Source: Typha latifolia
Taxonomy: Eukaryota; Streptophyta; Magnoliopsida; Poales; Typhaceae
DNA: 64,000 bases
NCBI GenBank assembly: GCA_019914945.1
Contig: CM034103.1
Coordinates: 6,448,001-6,512,000 of the forward strand
Reading direction: 5' to 3'
Shown here: positions 56,455 to 64,000 of the stretch, one piece after another
Position numbering within the stretch: position 1 is the stretch's first letter
Layout: the number at the start of each line of letters is the position of its first letter
Translations under genes and position numbers: made by a program
The notes under the pieces: generated by a model
What the model was told of the DNA's origin: nothing
Database searches by the model: none
What the model saw: only the letters and a program-made list of their open reading frames with translations

Positions 56455-58231
56455 GTACTAAGAGAAAAAATAGGAACTATGCTTTGTGAAAATAATTTAC
56501 CAAAATATTTTTGGCCTGAAGCGGTTAGCACGGCTTGTTATATCATAAATCAAGCTATAATAAGGCCTATTCTTAGAAGAAACTCCTTATAAAGTTTGGA
56601 AAGAAAGAAAACCAAATATTGGTTATTTTCATGCTTTTGGTTGTAAATATTATGCTTTACATAACAATAAATATATTTTGGATAAATGTGATGCCAAATT
56701 GGATAAAGCTATTTTTTTGGATTCCATATCTAGTAAGTCCTATAGAGTTTTCAATAAAAGAACACATGTAGTGGAAGAATCTATACATGTTGTATTCGAT
56801 GAATCTAACAATATTTATTCCAAGAATATTGCAATTGATGATAATGCTATGGATATTGAGCAAAGTTTAAAGAAATTAATTGTTCAAGACAAAGAAAGAT
56901 GTGCTACATGTGAAAATTTACAAGAAGAAAGCTCAAATATTAATCAAAGACACGAAGATACTAAAGATGATGCTCAAATCTTACCAAAAGAATGAAGGTA
57001 TTATCATAATTATCTAAAAGATTTAATCATTGGCAATTCATCGAAAGGTATAAAAAGACGCTCTTCACTTCATATTATTTGTAGTAATCTTGCTTTTCTC
57101 TATCAAATAGAGCCAAAATGTTTTAAAGAAGCCAAAGTTGATGAAAATTAGATTTTAGCTATGCAAGAAGATCTTAATCAATTTGGACCTTAGCACCTAG
57201 ACCAAATGATCATTTCGTAATTGGTAGTAAATGGATTTTTTTAAATAAAATAGATGAATCCAGTGTCGTAATTAGAAATAAAACTAGATTAGTAACCCAA
57301 GGTTTCTATCAAGAAGAATGTATTGATTTTGATGAAACGTTTGCACTGTTAGCTAGACTTGAAGCAATTGGAATGTTACTTGCATCTGCATGTTTTAAAG
57401 ATTGTAAATTCTATCAAATGGATGTTAAAAGTACTTTTCTAAATGGCTATATTCGAAGGAAGTTTATGTAGAACAACCTCTCGGTTTTCAAAATTATTAA
57501 TTTTCAATCATGTTTTTAGACTTACAAAAGCTTTGTATGATTTAAAACAAACACCTAAAGCATGGTATGAAAGATTAAGTAAAATTCTTATTAATAATAG
57601 TTTCACATAAGGAAAACTAGATATTTATAAAATTAAAAGATCATGGTATGCTTGTTATTCAAATTTATGTTAATTTTGGTGCTACTAATGAAAAAAAGCT
57701 TGTGTAAAGAATTTGTTAAGTGTATGCAAGGTGAATTTGAGATGAACATGATAGGAGAGCTAAATTATTTTCTTGGTCTCCAAATCAAGTAATTAAAGAT
57801 GTTATTTGCAGTAGCCAATCAAATATACCAAGAAAATAAAAAACCAATTGGAACTCCAGTGACTCCATAAACGAAGCTACACAAAGATGAAGCTAGTAGA
57901 TGAAAAGAAGTATCGAGGTATGATTGACTCTTTACTATACTTAACAACTAGTAGGCTAGATATCATGTTTAGTATTTGTATGTGTGTTAGATTTCAATCA
58001 TGTCCAAAAGAATCTCATATAGTACCCGTTAAACGTATTATTTGATATTTATTAGGCACTCAAAATTTAAAATTATAGTATCCTAAGAATGTTCCTTTTA
58101 ATCTTATTGGTTTTTCCGATGTAGATTTTGTCGATTATAATATTGATCAAAAAGTATTAGTGGCTCTTGTCAATTTGTTGGACATTCTCTTATATCTTGG
58201 TTTAGTTAAGAACAAAATTCGATAGCTTTGC
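56455..58231 (+). pseudogene. Ty1/copia pol fragment (integrase end, RT, RNase H)
   Basis: Plus-strand copia pol begins in the integrase C-terminal part (NNLPKYFWPEAVSTACYI, GYFHAFGCKYYALHNNKY, 56500-56670). It continues through a 105-codon linker (56678-56995: KCDAKLDKAIFLDSISSKSY, NKRTHVVEESIHVVFDE). RT is badly broken (57160-57780: [52 protein letters not shown]), followed by the thumb and RNase H start (58040-58230). It is cut by a family E LTR within RNase H. It is unrelated in detail to the copia at 11373-16363. Confidence 0.85.
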
Positions 58232-59096
58232 TGATATGACTTGATCAGATTGGATCCACTCGCAATATTGGGTTCATTGGAATGAGCTTATTTATCTACA
58301 TTGACTTTTGCTTGAGAAAATAAGGCTTTTTGCTGGGGGCGTTCGAACACTAGGAACCTGCGTTCAAACGGACCATGCAAATGCCTGTATGCATTCACAA
58401 AAATAGAGAATGGCATTTGCGTGTTTGAACGGCCATGGGCCCATTTGAACACAACCGTTTGAACGACCACGGGCCCATTCGAACGCGACCGTTCGAATGC
58501 CTACACGCATTTATAACGACAGAGAATAGTATCTGCATGTTCGAACCCGATCGGGCATATTTGAACGCATCGCTATGAGAACTGTTGGTTTATTAGGGTT
58601 TTAATATGGTTGTTTGGGTTAAAAGGGTGAGCCTTTATAAATATGTGGAAGAAACCCTAATTGGAGTTTATCTGATTATTGGATCGACATTGTTGCCCTT
58701 ATCCCCCTCCTTCTTGCTCTAGCAATTGGTGCCCTCTCCCACCACCTTTCTTCCATTGCCCAAGTCCTTGGTCGACCTTCTCTATCTCCTAATCCCCTTC
58801 TTCTGAAGTAACTTCTCCACCTTCACTCCAAAATAATTTTTCTAGCACCTACCTAGTCATTGAAGGGCTAACAAGCTAGGTTTTATCTGACCTTTGGTCA
58901 CTATTCGAATGATATCTCAAGATCTAGCCATCCAAACCCTGCGACTATAGAATCATTAGAAACCTCTCTTCAAGAGAGACAACATACCAGGAATTCAGCA
59001 AGATCCAATGGCTAGGTCCTTTGAAATTTCCTTTGAAGTTCACATCCTTAAATCGGTCCAGAATCGTTATCGATCGGATCAAGCCGGTTCGTAACA
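58232..59096 (+). mobile_element. 5' LTR, family E
   Basis: Starts TGATATGACTTGATCAG and ends GGTTCGTAACA, followed two bases later by a PBS. It has a decayed GTTCGAACG block (58335-58580) and TATA CCTTTATAAATATG near 58634. 865 bp. Confidence 0.84.
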
Positions 59097-59098
59097 AC

Positions 59099-59112
59099 TA
59101 GTATCAGAGCCA
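59099..59112 (+). other. Primer-binding site of the E element
   Basis: TAGTATCAGAGCCA has one mismatch (TAG for TGG) to the initiator tRNA-Met complement. Confidence 0.75.
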
Positions 59113-59129
59113 ACGATCCTCGAACTATC

Positions 59130-59717
59130 ATGGCTACCACAAGATTGAAGGCAGCTAAGCAAATGAGCGACCGAGGCATGTAGATGGACCACATGGCACT
59201 ATCAAGATTGCCATCCCCATAGAGTTCACGAGGACGAACGAAGGGCCCTCCCAATCTCTCGCAAACCCTGGTGCTTGTGGCACAAATGATGTTAGAGATC
59301 AAGGCAAACCTGGTGGACATAAACCAAAATCTTCCAAGGTGTACACTTGAGCATATCAACCATAGGGAAGATAATCAAGGCGGCATCCCGCCTAGAAACA
59401 ATGAGGAAGAACAAGTTAGCGCTGTGGCCTTTGTGGTTCCACCTCCGGTGGCTGCCCAACCAGATCATCGACCTCCACCTCGTGAATATTATCAAAGACC
59501 AGAGGATTGTCCTTTACCACAAGATCAGGTCCAGCAAGGATCGATCTTGGCTGCACCATGGCAGCAATGCACCAAACTGCAAGGGTGCCATGCCGATTTG
59601 CCGCCTTTGCATCTGAGGGCTCCCATGGCCCCATACCCAAAGGAGTAGCCTCCATATCAACCAAGGATCCAGCAACATGAGCCGCTTCACTGAGGATGCG
59701 AGAACGGACGTGATCAA
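59130..59717 (+). pseudogene. Ty3/gypsy family E gag, N-terminal part
   Basis: ATG at 59130, 18 bases after the PBS. The frame breaks early. 59271-59648 is open (MMLEIKANLVDINQNLP, a polar linker and a proline-rich PPPREYYQRPEDCPLPQDQ). It is interrupted by the B element at 59718 and resumes at 62041. Confidence 0.72.
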
Positions 59718-60274
59718 TGATACGATCTCCCCTTTAGGCTAAGGGGCTCTGATACCAAATTGATACGATCTCTGCCTCGATACCAACTTGATACGATCTC
59801 CCCTTTAGGTGAAGATTCAATCTATCTCGATTTTCAGATCTGGATAGGATCTAACATAGAACTTTGAAAATAGATCTTGAAAGATGCAGCCATCGGATCG
59901 ATGTGAAATTTTGATATGTTGTATCCGTCGAAAAGAGCTTTCCAATAAATGTTGCTTCAGGTGAATTGGACGGTGGGATCGCGAGATGTCATCCAAGCAG
60001 TAGACAAACATTAGGGAGTCTATCCTAGGGTGGCGGTGGTTGACTACTATGGAAGGCTGAGGTTGACAAAACCAAAATCCTCATCTCCTTCTTCATTTAG
60101 TCACAGCCATGGTAGGAAGCTTTCAGCCATATAGGTGAGAAAAGCAGCCCACGAGGTCTTTACGGAGCTGTCAATGGCCGATGCTGCCGTGGGTGGAAGA
60201 TCGCGGCCTTCTCCTTCAAGTTGTAGCTTTGCTGGGAGCTGCAATGTCATCTTCGGTGATGACGCTGTTGCAGT

Positions 60275-61093
60275 CTACCGTCGATTGATCGAGGAGAATG
60301 GTGCAAGGTCGCTGGAGGCCATACGCGATTTCTTCCTAGTTGCCGACTCACCGTGGTTGCAAAGGGAGGTGGTGTAAGGTGGCCCAAGTGTCAAAACTTG
60401 CGGTTCCGGATCATCTCCCTCACCACTGATGAGGATTCCTGATGAGGGATATCTAGCGACCATGCGTGGTCTTCCTCCATTCAATAGTGGTTCGCTTGAT
60501 TGTCGACTCATTGAATAACTTCGTTCAAACATTGAAAGAACCTTTCCAACCGTCGAAGCTGGACTCTTCATCGTTTCTATAGGGATTGGGAAGGGTGCGG
60601 CAAGCCTTTCACGGTTTGTCGGTGAGGTCTTCGGTGCCTGGGAAGATGTTGAGGTTCCGAGGGCTGCTACGATGGTTGAGGATTCCATTGTAGTCGGTGG
60701 CGATTTGTTGCGGCTGACCATGGGTCGGGGTGTAGAAGCTCGATCTTGCTGGATATATGAACACTCCCCTATTTTTGTGGGGAACGAGGAGGCCATGGAG
60801 GATGTTGGGTATGCTGCGAAGGGGTCCCCATGCTGTCTTGCGATTGCTATGCTTGTTGAAGAAAGTTTCGGCCACGCCCATATTTCCCACATCATCTCCA
60901 TCATTATCTGATTATTAATGGCCATCTGTTCGGAAAGAGGCCCAAACATGGCTTGAACACTAGGCTTTTCCGTATTCATATTTGGTCGGGCGGTTCTACG
61001 GGTGGAAGTTCCCGCAACCATTTCCTCCTCCTCTATTGGGAAAATCTTGTCTTCCTCATCTCGCCGTGCAGCTATGGCTCTGGTTGTCGTCAT
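60275..61093 (-). CDS. Gag-like ORF of the small B element
   Basis: A 272-aa frame starting at the first ATG after the PBS (MTTTRAIAARRDEEDKIF). It has an acidic EEEEM patch and a repeated-Met helix (LSEQMAINNQIMMEMMWEIW), in the position and style of the coiled region at the start of plant gypsy gag (compare 59271-59330, MMLEIKANLVDINQNLP). A low-complexity Ser/Thr/Pro middle follows. No CCHC knuckle or protease follows. It is uninterrupted, unusual in this window. I assign gag by position, so identity is tentative. Confidence 0.5.
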   Translation of the reverse strand: MTTTRAIAARRDEEDKIFPIEEEEMVAGTSTRRTARPNMNTEKPSVQAMFGPLSEQMAINNQIMMEMMWEIWAWPKLSSTSIAIARQHGDPFAAYPTSSMASSFPTKIGECSYIQQDRASTPRPMVSRNKSPPTTMESSTIVAALGTSTSSQAPKTSPTNRERLAAPFPIPIETMKSPASTVGKVLSMFERSYSMSRQSSEPLLNGGRPRMVARYPSSGILISGEGDDPEPQVLTLGPPYTTSLCNHGESATRKKSRMASSDLAPFSSINRR

Positions 61094-61118
61094 AGGAAGC
61101 GCGTGTCCGAGGAACAAT

Positions 61119-61131
61119 GGCTCTGATACCA
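61119..61131 (-). other. Primer-binding site of the small B element
   Basis: The minus strand reads TGGTATCAGAGCC, a perfect complement of the initiator tRNA-Met end, four bases from the LTR terminus. Confidence 0.8.
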
Positions 61132-61134
61132 GTT

Positions 61135-62035
61135 TGATACGATCTCCCCTTTAGGCTAAGGGGCTCTGATACCAACTTGATACGATCTCTGCTCTGATAC
61201 CAACTTGATATGATCTCTCCTTTAGGTGAAGGTTCGATCTATCCTGATTTTTAGATCTGGACAGAATCTGACATAGAACTTTGAAAATAGATCCCAAAAG
61301 ATGCAACTGTCAGATTGACGTGAAATTTTGATATGTTGTAGCCCTCGAAAAGAGCTTTCCAACAAATCTAGTTTCAAGCAAATCGAACTGTAGGATATCG
61401 AGATATCGTCTAACCAGTAGACAAACATCGAGGAGTCTGCCTTTGGATCCGTGGATGAAGGCACGAGATCCTTGATGATGGTGGAGGATGGTGGACCGGC
61501 GATAATGGGGTGGCATTAGTGAGTAAGTGGAGGTGGAAGGGTTATGGGTGATGGAAGGACTAGGGCAAAGTGATAGATAGATTGGAAGAAGGAGGAGGAG
61601 TGGGCCGCCCCTAAGGGACTAGGGTGAATGGCCGGTCGAGGGGGGTTAGAAGCGGGCATCGCCGAGGAACAAGAGAATGAGAGAGAAGAAGATGAAGGAG
61701 ACAAAGGAAAAACTCAATTCATTTAATAATGATTCTATGGTTGCCATCCACACCTTTAGAGGCTAACCAAACAATTCAAAAATGGCAATTATTAACCCTA
61801 AAATAGTAGATTTTCTCTGATCGCATCCGAACGCGCCCGAACATATTTTGCGTTCTCTGTATTTGCGAACCTGATGCAGGCATTCACAAGCGCGTTCGAA
61901 TGCATTCCATCCATGTTCGAACGCGACATATAGAAAACTTATTTTTCTATAAAATAAACACTAGAAGAAAAATAAAAGACACCCCTAAAGTGTATCCATG
62001 CTCGAGACGTCATCGGTGAAGTCCGAATCGTATCA
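61135..62035 (-). mobile_element. 5' LTR of the small B element
   Basis: 901 bp on the minus strand, TGATACGATTCGG...GATCGTATCA. It has a reduced GTTCGAACG block (61925-61810). At its end are repeated TTGATACGATCTC-type words together with PBS-like CTCTGATACCAA units (61119-61215). Confidence 0.85.
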
Positions 62036-62040
62036 ATCAA

Positions 62041-62770
62041 ATGTTACAACTCCGAACCGTTCGAGTTGATTTTCCTAAATTTAGCAGGGGCGACCCGTTG
62101 GATTTGATCTATAGGGCGAAGCAATTCTTCACCTATCATGGGACACCTGACCACTAAAAGGTGCTTCTAGCCTCATTCCACCTTGAAGACGTAGCGGTGA
62201 GGTGGTTTCAAGCACCACATTGCGCGCGCGCCTTCACTACTTGGGAGGAGTTCTCTGATGTGCTGTGTGTGCATTTTCGACCCTCCAACTATGAAGACTT
62301 CTAAGCCACCTTGATGAAGCTAACCCAAAAGACCTCTATAAGAGCCTATCAAGAGGAGTTCAAAATAATTAGCAATTGAGTCTAGGGGTGGTCGAACTCT
62401 GCTCTCAAAAGCACCTTCGTCTCCAAGCTTCATCATGATATCCAAGTGGAAGTCAAGGCAACTCGACCTACTACCTTGTTGGAAGCCTTCTTAGTGGCTC
62501 AAATAATGGAAGAGAAGATACGGGAGTTAAAGGCGACACACCGTCCAGCATGGAGCACTAACGACCTGTGCTCCAACCCTAGATCACTAGTCTCGGGTGT
62601 GGTGTGTTCGAGGAGGGTTCGGTCAAACCCCAATCGACCACCCCCACCATGGACAGCCCCTGATCCTAGAGAACAGCCAAGGATGATGGGTTGATGCCTC
62701 ACACCAACGGAGATCGAAGATCGGCGCTCGAAAGGCCTATGCTTTTATTATGACGAGAGCTTCTTACTAG
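62041..62770 (+). pseudogene. Ty3/gypsy family E gag, C-terminal part
   Basis: Gag core resumes after the B insertion: VRVDFPKFSRGDPLDLIY, AKQFFTYHGTPDH, VLLASFHLEDVAVRWFQ, FTTWEEFSDVLCVHFRP, AYQEEFKIISN, FLVAQIMEEKIRELKATH. The zinc knuckle near 62735-62775 reads CFYYDESFLLGHKY and has lost its second and last Cys. Stops occur after TPDH, EDF and ISN. Confidence 0.85.
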
Positions 62771-62808
62771 GCCATAAATACACCAAACAGCCCGCTGTCA
62801 TCATACTC

Positions 62809-63370
62809 ATGGAGGAGATGATCAAGGATGATCCCATAGAAGATCTAGAGGTGCAGCAAGAGGAGGAAGGTGGCCAGACCGAAGAGGACAGCTTGCTTGA
62901 TGTCCATGCCGAGCTCTCCCTCCATTCTTTCACCGGCAAGACGACTCTAAAACTCTTTCCAGTCGAAGATACGATCAAGAAGAATAAAGTCCTAATTCTT
63001 ATTGGTTCAGGAAGTACCCACAATTTTGTGGATTCTCAGATGGTGAGGCATTTGGGATTGGAGTCAAACCCTTCCAATGGCTTCGATGTCACTATCGATG
63101 ATGGCACCATGTTGAGAACGGAGGGCATATGCCGCAAGGTCCAGCTGTAAATTTAGGGGTATGTCTTTCGAATTGATCTATATCTGTTGGCTCTACGAGG
63201 GGCCGACTTGGTGCTCGGGGTGCAATGGCTTTGAGATATTAGACCGGTCAGCTTCGACTTCACCATCATGGTGATGGAGTTCAGCCATGATGGCCAACCG
63301 ATCCAGCTACTAGCCGCGTCAAGCAAGGAAGATAAGGGCACAAAAACCCGAGTGTCACGGGTACCTCATG
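62809..63370 (+). pseudogene. Ty3/gypsy family E protease
   Basis: An acidic linker (EMIKDDPIEDLEVQQEEEGG) is followed by a retropepsin with VLILIGSGSTHNF, GLESNPSNGFDVTIDDGTML and LALRGADLVLGVQWL. The catalytic Asp of the DSG motif is Gly here, so the enzyme should be inactive. Stop at 63150. Confidence 0.83.
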
Positions 63371-63582
63371 CCACTCATCGAAGGGGCTAAAGAAGTGGAC
63401 GATCCGACACACTTACCCGCTGACTTAAAGGTTATTTTGCAGGAATTTTGTATTCCAGTAGCCACATGGATTGCCTCCACCTAGAATGCAAGATCATCGT
63501 ATCGAGATTATACCCGGGGCGGGTCCAACAAATGTTAGGCCATACCAAGGAGCTGCCCAAGACTACTAAGGAGCTATGCGAC
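63371..63582 (+). pseudogene. Start of family E reverse transcriptase, truncated
   Basis: Only the entry to RT is left: the HRIEIIPGAGPTNVRPYQ-like stretch near 63495-63545. It then joins a family A PBS and gag. Confidence 0.6.
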
Positions 63583-64000
63583 CGGTATCAGAGCCAAGTT
63601 AACCTTAGACCTCTATTAATGGTTGAAAAAAGGAAGATGACATCAACAAGAAGACTAATAGATAGCACACCGACAAGGGAAGACTCAACCCACGATAACC
63701 CAAACCGTAAGGCCGCTTCCTTTGGAGTGACCGTGGTAGGACTGAGTCAACCAAAGTCCATGAGCGTGAATATGGGCTTGGTGGATAAACTTAGGGGCAT
63801 GGTCCAAATATTGCTACATAGAGTTGACGCAATGCAAAAGGATCACAATGATCTAAAGGAATATGTCATGAACCGATCGGCTTCATCATCTCCTCGACGA
63901 CGATCGGTGCATCAAGGAGGACCAATGGTGGGACCACACCAAACCGATACCCTACAAGTCCAAGTGCAACATGTTAATGTCAATGATCCTCTTTTACCTA
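63583..64000 (+). pseudogene. Ty3/gypsy family A PBS and gag N-terminus (runs off the window)
   Basis: CGGTATCAGAGCC (63583-63595) is the PBS remnant. Gag follows with a TREDSTHDNPNRKAASF-like stretch, LRGMVQILLHRVDAMQKDH, DLKEYVMNRSASSSPRRR. It matches 18606-18960 and 35640-35250. No LTR precedes it. Confidence 0.82.

Larger units (their letters stand above)
59718..62035 (-). mobile_element. Small family B element (TSD ATCAA) inside the E gag
   Basis: The minus strand starts TGATACGATTCGGACTTC (62035). ATCAA occurs at 59713-59717 and 62036-62040. Inside are a complete 5' LTR (62035-61135), a PBS (61131-61119), a gag-like frame (61093-60275), then only the inner third of an LTR (about 60030-59718). 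RT, integrase and the U3 of the 3' LTR are absent. The element is therefore a deletion derivative that could only have moved using proteins from other elements, or was shortened after insertion. Confidence 0.88.

Noticed and set aside
55828..56489. Open frames around the second purine tract
   Set aside because: Same low-complexity origin in the D LTR. Not genes.

Overview
This is a stretch of plant nuclear genome, very probably an angiosperm. It holds two recognisable host genes in a dense, nested bed of LTR retrotransposons, one Mutator-like DNA transposon and one hAT relic. The intronless lipase gene is strongly GC-rich in an AT-rich background, which leans towards a monocot, but the sequence does not identify the species.

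Host genes. (1) A chloroplast-type phospholipase A1 (PLA1 class I, DAD1-like) on the + strand at 2863-4299, with a TATA box at 2774-2780. (2) An HAD-family class IIIB acid phosphatase (vegetative-storage-protein-like) on the - strand, rebuilt here from three exons (31890-31436, 30596-30387, 24663-24486). The splice sites are GT/AG and the frame stays open through 280 residues. Its 5.7-kb second intron carries a decayed hAT transposase and a solo LTR.

Mobile elements. Five LTR families can be told apart by their ends. A: TGATACACTTAG...CCATCA, Ty3/gypsy. B: TGATACGATTCGG...GATCGTATCA, Ty3/gypsy-like. C: TGTTAGG...TTTTTTCA, Ty1/copia of Sirevirus type. D: TGTAACRCCC/TGTAATAACC...GGCGTTACA, a very long LTR. 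E: TGATATGACT...CGTAACA, Ty3/gypsy. Target-site duplications (TSDs) read directly from the sequence prove seven insertions as discrete events: 5144-5971 (TCAAT), 27724-28639 (TGGAG), 35722-37382 (AAATG), 36413-37132 (TCGGT), 39695-40520 (ATATA), 41559-42552 (GAGAG) and 59718-62035 (ATCAA). An eighth, the D LTR at 48637-52533, has TTAAT. A MULE at 4663-7113 has a 9-bp duplication.

Layout. 1-2150: gypsy pol relic (-). 2151-4662: lipase gene and flanks. 4663-7113: MULE containing a solo LTR. 7123-11372: spacer, gypsy RT/RNase H, LTR B, LTR C. 11373-16363: Sirevirus-like copia body (-) with an extra ORF. 16364-22000: gypsy A gag/protease, then an A element with LTR, PBS, gag, PR, RT and RNase H. 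22177-24250: D-type LTR. 24486-32160: acid phosphatase. 32161-44216: nested gypsy/LTR mosaic with two 'plant mobile domain'-like scraps. 44217-48593: gypsy A. 48637-56454: two D LTRs with C and A insertions. 56455-58231: copia pol. 58232-64000: gypsy E interrupted by a small B element, then gypsy A gag.

The most unusual signal is a CpG-rich array built on the perfect palindrome GCGTTCGAACGC. It occupies the U3 region, upstream of the TATA box, in LTR families A, B, C and E, which belong to both the gypsy and copia superfamilies. It is absent from D. One B-family LTR (36413-37132) has lost this block and carries a roughly 19-bp minisatellite in its place.
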